This document shows, piece after piece, positions 23,839 to 32,867 of a stretch of DNA of 34,264 bases (position 1 is the first letter of the stretch; each line of letters starts with the position of its first letter). Location of the stretch: the NCBI RefSeq assembly GCF_010811875.1, contig NZ_VKHP01000080.1, positions 1 to 34,264 on the forward strand. Reading direction: 5' to 3'. The stretch comes from Bradyrhizobium uaiense. GTDB taxonomy: Bacteria; Pseudomonadota; Alphaproteobacteria; Rhizobiales; Xanthobacteraceae. The notes beneath the pieces are model-generated. The model was not told the origin of the DNA and searched no databases. It was given only the letters and a program-made list of their open reading frames with translations. The position numbers and the translations under genes are program-made.

Positions 23839-24735
23839 TCAGGTCTTGCGCGTCGGCGCCGTCAGGATAATCCCCTCATCGATCAGCGCGCGGCAGATGT
23901 TCTTCAGCACCGCAATCGCTTCACGCGTTGCCCGGCTGACCGGCCGGCCGCGCGGGAGCGCCAGCACGCGCTCGGCGCGCATCCACGGCAACAGTGCTGC
24001 CGATAGCGTTCCGCTAGCCACTTCCTGGTGAATGCCGGAGAAGGGCAGCAAGGCATAGCCGAGGCCTGATGCCACCATGCGCTTCATCGGCGTGCTGTTG
24101 TCGACCCGCACCGCACAGAGCATCGTCGACGGAAACGGGTTGCGGCTGAGCGGGGCCACAGCGGATGGCAGGCCGTCGAACTCCTTGCGGGTCAGCCTGC
24201 CGCGCTTCAGCAGCGGATCGCGCGCCGGTCCGATCAGGAACACCTGTTCGACCATGAGCAGTTCATAGTCGAGGTGATCGTTGGGAGGCGGCGTCGTCAC
24301 GATCGCCAGATCGAGCTCACCCCGCAGCAGGCGTTCCGATGCGTTCTCAGTCAGGCCCTCGTTCAACTCGAGCCGCACGCGTGGAAACTGCTTCACGAAT
24401 GTCTGGGCAAGCGGCGGATAGAGGATATCGCCGAGGCTCGGTGGCGCGCCGATCCGCACCGTGCCGCTCGGCTCACGATTTTCCGTGCGCACCTCGGCCT
24501 TGATGTCATCGACGGTCCCAAGCAGCCAGCGTCCTCGCGCGAGCAGCACCTTGCCGGATTCCGTGACGGAGACGCCGCGTGCGCCGCGTTCGAGCAGGGC
24601 GCCGCCCAGTTCGGCTTCGAGCTCCTTGACGTGACGGCTGAGCGCCGACTGGGCAACATTCAATGTGCTCGCCGCCGCAGCAAAGCCTCCGCGCTCGGCG
24701 ACGGCAACGAAATAACGGATCTGCCGCAGGTCCAT
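23839..24735 (-). CDS. LysR-family transcriptional regulator
   Basis: A 298-residue regulator of normal length. The N-terminal helix-turn-helix is complete: MDLRQIRYFVAVAERGGFAAAASTLNVAQSALSRHVKELEAELG. A substrate-binding type effector domain follows (VRIGAPPSLGDILYPPLAQTF near 91-111, LDLAIVTTPPPND near 141-153). The ATG at 24735 has ggag 9 nt upstream and starts the conserved domain. It is divergent from the FAD monooxygenase gene across 110 bp that hold two inverted repeats, the classic LysR layout, so it likely activates that catabolic set in response to a pathway compound. It also lies next to the dioxygenase promoter. Confidence 0.92.
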   Translation of the reverse strand: MDLRQIRYFVAVAERGGFAAAASTLNVAQSALSRHVKELEAELGGALLERGARGVSVTESGKVLLARGRWLLGTVDDIKAEVRTENREPSGTVRIGAPPSLGDILYPPLAQTFVKQFPRVRLELNEGLTENASERLLRGELDLAIVTTPPPNDHLDYELLMVEQVFLIGPARDPLLKRGRLTRKEFDGLPSAVAPLSRNPFPSTMLCAVRVDNSTPMKRMVASGLGYALLPFSGIHQEVASGTLSAALLPWMRAERVLALPRGRPVSRATREAIAVLKNICRALIDEGIILTAPTRKT

Positions 24736-24746
24736 GAATGGTCGCT

Positions 24747-24795
24747 CCATCTCAGATCGAGATGGATACCATATCAAACATGTTCTTGTGAGATA
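24747..24795. promoter_or_regulatory. Two inverted repeats between lysR and the monooxygenase gene
   Basis: The first is ccatctc (24747-24753) and gagatgg (24759-24765), a perfect 7-bp dyad with 5-nt spacer that reaches into the LysR gene's ribosome-site region. The second is tatcaaaca (24772-24780) and tgtgagata (24787-24795) with 6-nt spacer and two mismatched pairs. LysR regulators usually bind one recognition dyad and one weaker activation dyad near the divergent starts, which fits this arrangement. Confidence 0.5.
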
Positions 24796-24845
24796 GCAAA
24801 AAGAGCGCAGTCTCCGCTCAACGATCAAACCGAGGAGACACCAGC

Positions 24846-26465
24846 ATGGGCATCGCCACCGACGAGGCACGCCAGACGTCCGTATTCATCGCCGGCGGTG
24901 GGCCGGTCGGCCTTGCGATGTCGCTGCTGCTCGACCGCTTCGGCATCGACTGCGTGGTGGTCGAGAAGAGCGCGACGACGACGGACCATCCCAAGTCGCG
25001 CGGTTGCTGGGTCCGCACCATGGAGATCTTCCGGCAGTGGGGGATCGAGCAGGCGATCCGCGACCGTGGCCTGCAGGACAACTCCGACATGTTCGTGTTC
25101 CTCGACAGCATCGCGGGTCACGAATTCGGCCGCACCCGTCCTGAACCGAATGTCGGTCATACGCCGGCCTGGAAGAGCCTGGTCGCCCAGGATGCGGTCG
25201 AGGAGGAAATCCTGCGGGTGGTCGAGAAATCGCGGCACGCCACGGTACTGTTCAACACGTCCTGTGAATCGTTCGAGGAGACCAACAGCGGCGTCAGCGT
25301 CACGACACGTTGCGAAAAGACCGGCGAGTTGACGCAGTGGACGGCGACTTACCTGATCGCCGCCGATGGCGCGGGCAGCCAGACGCGGCGCAGCGCCGGG
25401 ATCGAGATGGTCGGTCCGTCGACGCTGGCGGTGATGTCGAACGAGTATTGGCGCGCCGACCTGTCGCGATTGCCGATCGCGCGCGAGGCCGCCGGCTTCA
25501 TCATCGTTCCGGACCGACCGGATCTGCCGCGCGCCGGCATCCTGAACACCAACGGCCGCGATCGCTGGCTGACGGTGACGCAGATCGGCCTGACCAAGGA
25601 CGATCGCGAACGGCCGTGGACCGACCAGGAGTTCATCGAGATCGCACGCGGCCATGCCGGCATTCCGGATCTCGACGTCACGCTTCTGAACCGTTCGATC
25701 TGGCGCGTCAGCATGCAGGTCGCCGAGACCTTTCGAAAGGGCCGGGTGTTCCTGGTCGGCGACTGCGCGCACCGCTTTCCACCGACCGGCGGCTTCGGCC
25801 TGAACTCCGGTGTTCAGGACGCGCATAATCTCGCCTGGAAACTCGCCTTCGTGTTGAAGGGCCTCGCGGATGAGAAGCTGCTCGACAGCTATTCCAGCGA
25901 ACGCCGCCCGATCGCGCAGTCCAATGCCAATTTCAGCTACGGCAACAGGCTGCGATTCGGGCTGACCGACGACGCCGTGCGATCGCGAGATCCGGACCGG
26001 ATCAAGTTCTGGATCAACGATATGGATAACCATCTGCACAGCATCGGCCAGAACCTCGGGCACAATTACGAGGAGGGCGCGGTGATCCCCGACGGCACCG
26101 TCGCGAAGGCGTTGAACTCCCGCTACTACACGCCGACCGACCGTCCCGGCGCGCGCTTTCCGCATATGTGGCTCGAGCCTTCGCGCAAGAAATCCACGCT
26201 CGACTGGTTCGATAAGGAGTTCACCGTCGTCACCGGTCCGCTCGGCAGCGAGTGGCTGGAGGCGGGAAGGCAGGTATCGGAGAAGACCCGCTTGCCGCTG
26301 TCGCTGAAGCAATTGCCGTCGGCCGATCCGGCGGACGGATTCCAGCTCGGCATGCGCGGCGCCGTGCTGGTGCGCCCCGATGGGCATGTGGCGTGGCGGA
26401 TGCCGTGGCTGCCGTCGGATCCTGCGAAGGAACTGGCCGGCGCGCTTTCAACGCTGCTGCATTAG
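24846..26465 (+). CDS. Class A FAD-dependent aromatic monooxygenase
   Basis: A 539-residue flavoprotein hydroxylase of the PHBH/phenol-hydroxylase fold that uses NAD(P)H and oxygen. The FAD dinucleotide motif is GGGPVG (17-22) followed by VVVEKS. YLIAADGAGSQTRRSAGI (about 172-189) is the DG motif, and FLVGDCAHRFPPTGGFGLNSGVQDAHNLAWKLA (about 300-332) is the GD motif. The C-terminal 120 residues form the thioredoxin-like extension common in MhpA/TfdB-type enzymes. gaggaga precedes the start. It heads a plus-strand set with hydrolase, transporter and peptidase genes (13, 18 and 19 bp gaps), under likely LysR control. The substrate cannot be told from sequence. Confidence 0.92.
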   Translation: MGIATDEARQTSVFIAGGGPVGLAMSLLLDRFGIDCVVVEKSATTTDHPKSRGCWVRTMEIFRQWGIEQAIRDRGLQDNSDMFVFLDSIAGHEFGRTRPEPNVGHTPAWKSLVAQDAVEEEILRVVEKSRHATVLFNTSCESFEETNSGVSVTTRCEKTGELTQWTATYLIAADGAGSQTRRSAGIEMVGPSTLAVMSNEYWRADLSRLPIAREAAGFIIVPDRPDLPRAGILNTNGRDRWLTVTQIGLTKDDRERPWTDQEFIEIARGHAGIPDLDVTLLNRSIWRVSMQVAETFRKGRVFLVGDCAHRFPPTGGFGLNSGVQDAHNLAWKLAFVLKGLADEKLLDSYSSERRPIAQSNANFSYGNRLRFGLTDDAVRSRDPDRIKFWINDMDNHLHSIGQNLGHNYEEGAVIPDGTVAKALNSRYYTPTDRPGARFPHMWLEPSRKKSTLDWFDKEFTVVTGPLGSEWLEAGRQVSEKTRLPLSLKQLPSADPADGFQLGMRGAVLVRPDGHVAWRMPWLPSDPAKELAGALSTLLH

Positions 26466-26478
26466 CGGGGGGCTCCCA

Positions 26479-27270
26479 ATGCAATCGTTCGAATCCAGCG
26501 GCGTCTTGACGGCGTTTGAGAAAACCGGACATGGCGCACCGATCGTGCTGCTGCATGGCGGTGAGGCCGATCATTCGATGTTCGACGGCCTTGCGCCCGC
26601 GTTGGCGGCTGATTTCACCGTGATCGCTTACGATCAGCGCGATTCCGGCGGCACCAGAAATCCGCCGTCATCCTATTCGCTGGCCGATCTGGCAGATGAT
26701 GCCGCGGCTTTGATCGGAGGGCTCGGCTACGATCGTGCCCATGTTTTCGGAACCTCTCTGGGCGGGCAGATCGCGCAGGTGCTGGCGGCACGGCACCCCG
26801 GCCGCATCGATCGCCTGATCCTGAGCAGCACCTGGAAGGTCAACAGAAGCCCGCTGGACGTCAATGCGGATGTCTTCCGCACGCTCGCTTCCTACCGCGC
26901 GGACACCATCGCCAACGCACCGAAGATTGCTGAGTTCTTCTTTCCGCCGGATTACCTGCGCGTGCGACCCGAACTGATCGACATCTTCCGTGGCTCCAGC
27001 CGCGACGAGGGCCAGAAGGCGCGACGCGGCGCCTTGCTCGCGCAGCCCGTCGGCGCCGATCTCGCAGGCTTCGATCGCCCGACGCTGCTGCTGGCCGGCG
27101 CTGACGACCGGCTAATCCCGAATGCCGAGACATTCGCGCTCGCCCGCGATCTCACGAACGTCGAGATGAAGACCATCGCGGGTGTCGGCCATGTCGCGTC
27201 GATCCAGGCGCCCGAGCGGGTGGCCGAGGCGGTGACGGCATTTCTGAGTTCAAAAAAGAAGGCGGCTTGA
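26479..27270 (+). CDS. Alpha/beta-fold hydrolase
   Basis: A 263-residue serine hydrolase. LLHGGEADHSMFDGL (24-38) supplies the oxyanion segment. The nucleophile is Ser93 in FGTSLGGQ, the acid is Asp209 or Asp210 in LLAGADDRLIP, and His238 lies in GVGHVAS. The fold resembles 3-oxoadipate enol-lactonases and meta-cleavage-product hydrolases, and either an ester or a C-C bond could be cut. Position directly after the FAD monooxygenase suggests it acts on the hydroxylated product or frees the aromatic substrate from an ester. Confidence 0.9.
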   Translation: MQSFESSGVLTAFEKTGHGAPIVLLHGGEADHSMFDGLAPALAADFTVIAYDQRDSGGTRNPPSSYSLADLADDAAALIGGLGYDRAHVFGTSLGGQIAQVLAARHPGRIDRLILSSTWKVNRSPLDVNADVFRTLASYRADTIANAPKIAEFFFPPDYLRVRPELIDIFRGSSRDEGQKARRGALLAQPVGADLAGFDRPTLLLAGADDRLIPNAETFALARDLTNVEMKTIAGVGHVASIQAPERVAEAVTAFLSSKKKAA

Positions 27271-27288
27271 CCACAACAGGGGGAGACC

Positions 27289-28695
27289 ATGGCTGAGCAG
27301 GCGAATGCGGTGCCGTTCGACGAAGCGCCGGTGACGACGCGCTATTGGCTATCGATCATCATCTTCGCCGTCAGCGGCGTGGTCGATTTCTTCGATTTCT
27401 TTGTGGTCGGATTTCTGGTCTCGGTGCTGGCGCCGAAGTGGCACCTGACGTTCGGGCAAACCTCGATCATGCTGATGAGCGCCGGCATCGGGGCAATGCT
27501 GGGCGCATTCGTTGCGGGGGTCCTTGCAGATCGTCTGGGGCGCAAGCCGTTGGCGGTTGCGGGCGTCCTGCTTTGCGGCCTGACCTCGGGCGCGATCGCG
27601 TTCATTCCGGAAGATGGCTGGGTTGCGTTTGCGGTTCTGCGCTTCTTCGTGGGCTTCGGCCTTGCCGCGGGCGCGGCGGCGGCGGTTCCCGCCACCGTCG
27701 AGTTCGCACCAACCCGTCATCGCACGCTGGTCACGAGCCTCGTGGTCGTTCCGGTCGCCTTCGGTGTGCTTTCGGCATCGGTCACGGCGAGCTTCCTGCT
27801 GCCGCTGGTCGGCTGGCGCGGACTGGCCGCGGTCGGGTTCCTGCCGATCATCCTCGGCGTTCTGACCATGATCATCATGCCGGAATCGCCGCGCTGGCTC
27901 ATCAGCAAGGGCCGCGTGCGCGAGGCGCAGGCGAGCATCCGGAAACTCTACCGGGTCGGCGGCGACGAGTTCACCTTGCCCACGCTGCCGCCGGCGAACA
28001 CGGCGACGTTTGCCGATCTCTTTGCTGAGCAACGGCGCTTCTGGCTGACGGTTCTGATCTGGTTCGGCGCCAGCACGGCAAACTACGGTGTGTTCCTGTG
28101 GGGACCGACCATCGTGGCGCTGCTGCTTGGTGTCGCGCCGCAGGAGGCGGCGAAGATGTTCATTTACGTCAGCCTCGCTGGGGTCCTTGGGCGGACAGGG
28201 TTTGCGTTCCTCGCGAATCGGATCGGCCGCAAGCCCTGCGGCCAGTTGATGGGCTATGGCACCGCGGTTTCGCTGGCGCTGGCTGCCTACTTCCACAACG
28301 ACTTTGCCGGCTCGGTGCCGCTATTCCTGGTCTTCCTGATCGTCGGCGCCGTGTTCTTCGACGGCGGATTCTCGAACATCGGTCCCTATCCCGCCGAAAT
28401 CTTTCCGGTTCAGCTGTCGGGACGCGCCGTCGGCCTTGCCCAGCTCTCGAACGGGGTCGGCAAGATCGTAGGTCCCCTGTGCCTCGCCATGATCGCCGGT
28501 GCTGACAATCTCGTGCATCCAAGCGCGACCGCCGCGGCGGTGATGCCGGCGTTCTGCTTTCTTGCCGGTGCAGGCCTGCTGATCGGGCTCGCCTTTACGT
28601 TCCTCGGCGTTGAACCGCACGGACGCCCGGTGGCCTTGTTTGGCGAGAATGCAGGCGCCGCACCAAAATCGTTGGCCGCGAAAACGGCAACCTGA
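27289..28695 (+). CDS. MFS transporter, sugar/aromatic-acid porter type
   Basis: A 468-residue twelve-helix major facilitator. Helix 1 carries VVDFFDFFVVGFLVSVL (about 30-46), acidic like the AAHS aromatic acid:proton symporters. The loop 2-3 motif is GVLADRLGRKP (77-87) and its repeat between helices 8 and 9 is FLANRIGRKPCGQ. PESPRWLISKGR (about 198-209) ends the first half, a sugar-porter mark. gggggaga precedes the ATG. Within a catabolic operon it most likely imports the aromatic acid or conjugate degraded by its neighbours. It is not a paralogue of the ACS transporter in the opposite operon. Confidence 0.9.
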   Translation: MAEQANAVPFDEAPVTTRYWLSIIIFAVSGVVDFFDFFVVGFLVSVLAPKWHLTFGQTSIMLMSAGIGAMLGAFVAGVLADRLGRKPLAVAGVLLCGLTSGAIAFIPEDGWVAFAVLRFFVGFGLAAGAAAAVPATVEFAPTRHRTLVTSLVVVPVAFGVLSASVTASFLLPLVGWRGLAAVGFLPIILGVLTMIIMPESPRWLISKGRVREAQASIRKLYRVGGDEFTLPTLPPANTATFADLFAEQRRFWLTVLIWFGASTANYGVFLWGPTIVALLLGVAPQEAAKMFIYVSLAGVLGRTGFAFLANRIGRKPCGQLMGYGTAVSLALAAYFHNDFAGSVPLFLVFLIVGAVFFDGGFSNIGPYPAEIFPVQLSGRAVGLAQLSNGVGKIVGPLCLAMIAGADNLVHPSATAAAVMPAFCFLAGAGLLIGLAFTFLGVEPHGRPVALFGENAGAAPKSLAAKTAT

Positions 28696-28714
28696 GACGA
28701 CGGAAGGTCAACCC

Positions 28715-29905
28715 ATGGACAATGCACTCGACACGATCGCGACGGCGGCACCGTTCAACACCGAAAAGCTCGATCGGCTGATGGATGAGGCGGGGCTCGA
28801 CATCCTGATCGTCACCTCGCGTCACAACACGCAGTACCTGCTTGGTGGGTATCGCTTCTTCTTTTTCGACGTCATGGAGGCGATCGGCACCAGCCGCTAT
28901 CTGCCGGTATTCGTCTATCAGAAAGGACATCCGGAAAATTCCGCCTACATCGGCAACCGCATGGAAAAATTCGAGCATGAACTCGGACGGATATGGACAC
29001 CGACCGTCAAGGCGGAAGCGTGGGGAACGATCGATGCGATCGGGCTTGCGATCGATCATGTGAGAAAACTGGGCGGCACAGCCAGGCGTATCGGCATCGA
29101 GGCAGGCTTCCTGCCCGCCGATGCCAGGGATCATCTGTTCGCCGGGTTTGATAATGTTGAGTTCCGCGAGGCTCATTTCACACTCGAGCGCCTACGTGCG
29201 GTAAAGTCTCCCGCTGAACTCGACCTCATCCGGGAAGCGTCCGAACGGGTCGTCGATGCGATGATGGCGACGTTCAAGGCCTGCGCTCCAGGGATGACCA
29301 AGAATGACATCGTCGCTCGTCTGCGCCGCGAGGAGCAGGAACGCGATCTCGTCTTCGAATATTGCCTGATTGCGGCTGGCAGGAGCCATAACCGGGCGCC
29401 GTCGAACCAGCTTCTCGGAGAGGGCGACGTGATCTCGATCGATTCCGGAGGAAACTACCGGGGCTATATCGGCGACCTCAGTCGCATGGGCATCTTGGGT
29501 GAGCCCGACAGCGAGCTGCGCGAGTTGCTTCAGGAGATCGAGGACGTCCAGCAGGTGGCCCGGCGCGCGATCCGGCCGGGCGCCTTGGGTGGCGACATCA
29601 TTGCCGCGGGCGAGGCTGCCGTGAAAACGTCTCCGCATCGCGCCGTGCTCGACTTCACTGCACACGGCATCGGGCTTGTCAGTCACGAAGCGCCGCGCCT
29701 GACCGCGACCGGCCCGGTGCCTTACGCGCCGTATGATGCGGATCGGCCGCTCGAATGTGGAATGGTGATCTCGATCGAAACGGCGCTGCTGCATCCGGCG
29801 CGCGGCTACATCAAGCTGGAGGACACGCTGATCGTTTCCGAAGCGGGTTGGGAAGCGCCCGGAGATCATGGCCGGGAATGGAATTCGTCGCGTCTCACTG
29901 CGTGA
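28715..29905 (+). CDS. M24-family metallopeptidase (Xaa-Pro aminopeptidase-like)
   Basis: A 396-residue pita-bread enzyme with an N-terminal creatinase-like domain (about 15-155, with LDILIVTSRHNTQYLLGG) and a C-terminal M24 domain. All five metal ligands are visible: Asp243 (SIDSGG), Asp254 (GDLSRMG), His317 (AHGIGL), Glu355 (SIETALLHP) and Glu369 (KLEDTLIV). Relatives cut Xaa-Pro bonds, creatine or other amide bonds. gaagg precedes the ATG 19 bp after the transporter. Its place in the operon suggests it hydrolyses an amide of the pathway compound, for example an aromatic amino-acid conjugate (inference). Confidence 0.9.
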   Translation: MDNALDTIATAAPFNTEKLDRLMDEAGLDILIVTSRHNTQYLLGGYRFFFFDVMEAIGTSRYLPVFVYQKGHPENSAYIGNRMEKFEHELGRIWTPTVKAEAWGTIDAIGLAIDHVRKLGGTARRIGIEAGFLPADARDHLFAGFDNVEFREAHFTLERLRAVKSPAELDLIREASERVVDAMMATFKACAPGMTKNDIVARLRREEQERDLVFEYCLIAAGRSHNRAPSNQLLGEGDVISIDSGGNYRGYIGDLSRMGILGEPDSELRELLQEIEDVQQVARRAIRPGALGGDIIAAGEAAVKTSPHRAVLDFTAHGIGLVSHEAPRLTATGPVPYAPYDADRPLECGMVISIETALLHPARGYIKLEDTLIVSEAGWEAPGDHGREWNSSRLTA

Positions 29906-30227
29906 TGTGGTCGGCGTCAGGCGCGCCATTTTTGGCTGGGCCGCCGATTCAGCCCGTGTGACAAAATTCGGAATATTAGAAATCTATCCCTGAGTTGCCC
30001 GACATGTCAAGTCGCCCGGTCTACGCCGGCCGCCGTCGGCTCCTTTGCATGGGGTTGTTTTCGATATTTTTGGCAGCTCCCCCTGGCGCGCTCGACCGGG
30101 CGATTGATCCGGCGGTCTTTGCTTCACGCGAGCCTCCGGTCATGCGATGCTCCGGGCCGGATGCAGCGGCCGGCTCCGTGCCGTCTGCTCGCCGGGTCGG
30201 CGCCGACGATGGGCAGGTGCAACCGAT
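29906..30227. other. Intergenic region before ilvA
   Basis: A 322-bp gap. It has a short AT-rich tract near 29950-29995 (acaaaattcggaatattagaa), the likely promoter area, and another near 30055-30075 (ttgttttcgatatttttgg). A short palindrome, gtcggcgccgac, lies at 30197-30208. An 87-89-codon frame crosses it, but I do not accept it as a gene. Confidence 0.5.
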
Positions 30228-31808
30228 ATGGATTGCCTCCCCATCGACAAAAGCGACCCGATGACCGCTGCCGCCAACGCGCTCCGCGACTACGCCCAAA
30301 GCATCCTGACCGCCCGTGTCTACGACGTGGCCGTCGAGACCCCGCTCGATCCGATGCCGCGGCTGTCGGAACGCTTGTCGCGCAGCGTGTTGCTGAAGCG
30401 GGAAGACTTTCAGCCGATCTTCTCGTTCAAGCTTCGCGGCGCCTACAACAAGATCGTCAGGCTGCCGGACGCGCAGCGAAGGTCGGGCGTCATCTGCGCA
30501 TCGGCGGGCAATCACGCGCAGGGTGTGGCGCTGTCGGCGCGCAAGCTCGGTATTCCCGCGACGATCGTGATGCCGCGGACCACGCCCGCCATCAAGGTCG
30601 AGGCGGTCCGGCGTCTCGGCGGCGACGTCGTGCTGCATGGCGACACCTTCGATGACGCACAAACCAAGGCCAGGGAGATCGAGGTCGCTCGCGGACTGAC
30701 CTTCGTGCATCCGTTCGACGATCCCGATGTGATTGCCGGCCAGGGCACCGTCGGGATGGAAATCCTGCGCCAGCATCCCGATCCGATCGAGGCGATCTTC
30801 GTGCCGATCGGTGGGGGCGGGCTGGCGGCCGGCGTGGCCGCCTTCGTGAAATTCCTGAATCCCTCGATCAAGGTCATCGGTGTGGAGCCGGCAGACGCCG
30901 CTTCGATGGCGGCGGCGCTCGCCAAGGGGAGCGTCGTCGCGCTGGATCAGGTCGGGCTGTTCGCCGACGGCGTCGCTGTCCGCAAGGTCGGAACCGAGAC
31001 GTTCCGCCTCTGCCGCGACCTGCTCGACGAGGTCGTTACCGTGGACACCGACGCCATGTGCGCGGCCATCAAGGATATCTTCGACGATGTGCGATCGGTC
31101 GCCGAACCTTCCGGCGCGTTGGCGCTCGCCGGCCTCAAGGCCTACGCCGAGCGCGGCGCGCTGAGCGACGGCAGCCTGATTGCCGTCAACAGCGGGGCCA
31201 ATCTGAATTTCGACAGGCTGCGCACCATCGCCGACCGTGCCGAGGTCGGCGAGCATCGCGAGGCGCTGCTCGCCGTGACCGTGCCGGAGAAGCCCGGCAG
31301 CTATCGGCACTTCATCCGCATTCTCGGCTCGCGGGCCATCACGGAATTCAACTACCGCTTCGCCGAGACCACCGCGCCGGCGCAGCTCTTCGTCGGCATC
31401 GCGCTGAGCCGCGGCGAGGCCGAGAAGCGCGAAGTCATGGAGCTGCTTCGACGCGAAGGCTATCCGATCCTGGACCTGAGCGACAACGAGATGGCCAAGG
31501 ACCATGTGCGCTACATGGTGGGTGGCCGCGCGCCGTTGCTCAAGGATGAAGTGATCTATCGCTTCGAGTTTCCGGAGCGTCCCGGCGCGTTGCTGAAATT
31601 CCTCGAGAGCCTGGCGCCCGACTGGAACGTTTCGCTGTTCCACTACCGAAATCACGGTGCCGACTACGGGCGCATCCTGGCAGGTATCGAAGTCAAGCCT
31701 CAGGAGCGCGCCCGGTTCGTTCAGGCGCTGGATGCACTTGGCTATCCCTACTGGAACGAGAGCGAAAATCCAGCCTATCGCCTGTTCCTCTCTGCCGAGA
31801 AGAGGTGA
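30228..31808 (+). CDS. ilvA: Threonine ammonia-lyase (threonine dehydratase), biosynthetic
   Basis: A 526-residue PLP enzyme that turns L-threonine into 2-oxobutanoate, the first committed step of isoleucine synthesis. The PLP lysine is Lys68 in FSFKLRGAYNK, SAGNHAQG follows near 92-99, and the phosphate loop is PIGGGGLAAG near 194-203. Two C-terminal ACT-like regulatory domains are present, EALLAVTVPEKPGSYRHF (about 345-362) and EVIYRFEFPERPGALLKF (about 440-457), the layout of E. coli IlvA (isoleucine feedback) and not of the short catabolic TdcB. ATG 30228 is chosen; an ATG 33 bases later is possible. It stands alone and converges on the aldolase gene 20 bp away. Confidence 0.94.
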   Translation: MDCLPIDKSDPMTAAANALRDYAQSILTARVYDVAVETPLDPMPRLSERLSRSVLLKREDFQPIFSFKLRGAYNKIVRLPDAQRRSGVICASAGNHAQGVALSARKLGIPATIVMPRTTPAIKVEAVRRLGGDVVLHGDTFDDAQTKAREIEVARGLTFVHPFDDPDVIAGQGTVGMEILRQHPDPIEAIFVPIGGGGLAAGVAAFVKFLNPSIKVIGVEPADAASMAAALAKGSVVALDQVGLFADGVAVRKVGTETFRLCRDLLDEVVTVDTDAMCAAIKDIFDDVRSVAEPSGALALAGLKAYAERGALSDGSLIAVNSGANLNFDRLRTIADRAEVGEHREALLAVTVPEKPGSYRHFIRILGSRAITEFNYRFAETTAPAQLFVGIALSRGEAEKREVMELLRREGYPILDLSDNEMAKDHVRYMVGGRAPLLKDEVIYRFEFPERPGALLKFLESLAPDWNVSLFHYRNHGADYGRILAGIEVKPQERARFVQALDALGYPYWNESENPAYRLFLSAEKR

Positions 31809-31828
31809 AGCGCGGAGCGGATTCCGGA

Positions 31829-32857
31829 TCAGCGATCCGCAGTCAATTGCCGGCGATAGTGTTCGGCGTCCCAGTTCAGCAACGCGTGCTCATTCTCGGC
31901 CGTCAGATAGTTGATCCGTGCGGCCAGAGGCAACCGGCAGGTGACCAGCGCAAGACAGCTCAGCATGGCTTCCGCGCCGTCGCTCGCATCCGCCCGGATC
32001 AGGCTGCCGGCGCCCGGGACGAGGAGCGCGACCGGCGGCGGCAATCCGTCCCGACCGGCCTGCGCGATCAGGACGTTCAGGTTCTCGCGATGCTCGAGGA
32101 CCGGCAGGCCCGGACCAAGAAAGACGACATGATCAGGATAAAGCGAGCCGCTGGTCGCGATCGCGCGGCTGTAGCGGTCGGTGGCGATGTCGTGACCGCG
32201 AGGATCCCGCGGCAGGCGATAGTGCGTGCCTGCGCAGATCGTTTGGAGCACGTCGGAATCTGCGGTAGGTGCGCCACGCTGTTCCAGTGCGAGGCGTTGC
32301 TCGACGTCGGCGACCAGAGCTTCCGCCGCGTCGCAGGTGGCGGCGCCGACCACCAGGCCGTGATTGCCGAGGATCAGGACGTCGACCGCATCATGTGCGA
32401 TCGCCTCGCTGACTGCGCGCGCGAGCGGCAGCCCCGGGTGGTGGTAGTCGAGATAACGCCAGGCCAGTCCGTCCAGTCGCCGGGCAAACTCGTCGCGGGC
32501 ATCGGTGCGCACCGCCCAGGCGATGGTGTTGACGGAATGGACATGCAGCACGATCCGGTGCGGCATCAGCGCATGAAGCGAGGTCTCGATCGAGGCACGC
32601 AGCGTCGTCTTGGCGTTCGGAGCGAACGGTACGCGTTCGTCGCCCTGCGTCAGCGCCGCGCGCGCGGCCGACAGCGCGACCGGCACGAAGATCTCCTTGT
32701 CCTCGGCATCGGCGAGCCAGGTGCCTGACGCCTTCACCCACAGCACGTCGCCATCCTTGACCGACGAATTGCCGCCGGCGCCTTGCACCAGCAGGATGTT
32801 CCTGCCGACGCGGGCCGACATGCGGCACAGCTCGTTCAGAATCTGAGGCCGTTGCAT
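31829..32857 (-). CDS. Class II aldolase/adducin family protein
   Basis: A 342-residue zinc aldolase-like protein that probably cleaves a phosphorylated sugar to a triose phosphate and an aldehyde. Seen are QGAGGNSSVK (25-34), the probable catalytic Glu91 (ASIETSLH), zinc ligands His105 and His107 (LHVHSVN) and His166 (GNHGL). The extra C-terminal 140 residues beyond the 200-residue aldolase core resemble the N-terminal half of RhaD-type bifunctional proteins. It follows the HAD phosphatase by 10 bp and a kinase upstream of that, so the three form a sugar-phosphate module. Confidence 0.88.
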   Translation of the reverse strand: MQRPQILNELCRMSARVGRNILLVQGAGGNSSVKDGDVLWVKASGTWLADAEDKEIFVPVALSAARAALTQGDERVPFAPNAKTTLRASIETSLHALMPHRIVLHVHSVNTIAWAVRTDARDEFARRLDGLAWRYLDYHHPGLPLARAVSEAIAHDAVDVLILGNHGLVVGAATCDAAEALVADVEQRLALEQRGAPTADSDVLQTICAGTHYRLPRDPRGHDIATDRYSRAIATSGSLYPDHVVFLGPGLPVLEHRENLNVLIAQAGRDGLPPPVALLVPGAGSLIRADASDGAEAMLSCLALVTCRLPLAARINYLTAENEHALLNWDAEHYRRQLTADR

Positions 32858-32867
32858 CGGGCTGTTC

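Noticed and set aside
29995..30264. An 87-89-codon plus-strand frame with a hydrophobic stretch (GLFSIFLAAPPGA) before ilvA
   Set aside because: No good ribosome site, no recognisable family, and it overlaps the ilvA start; more likely chance in GC-rich leader DNA.
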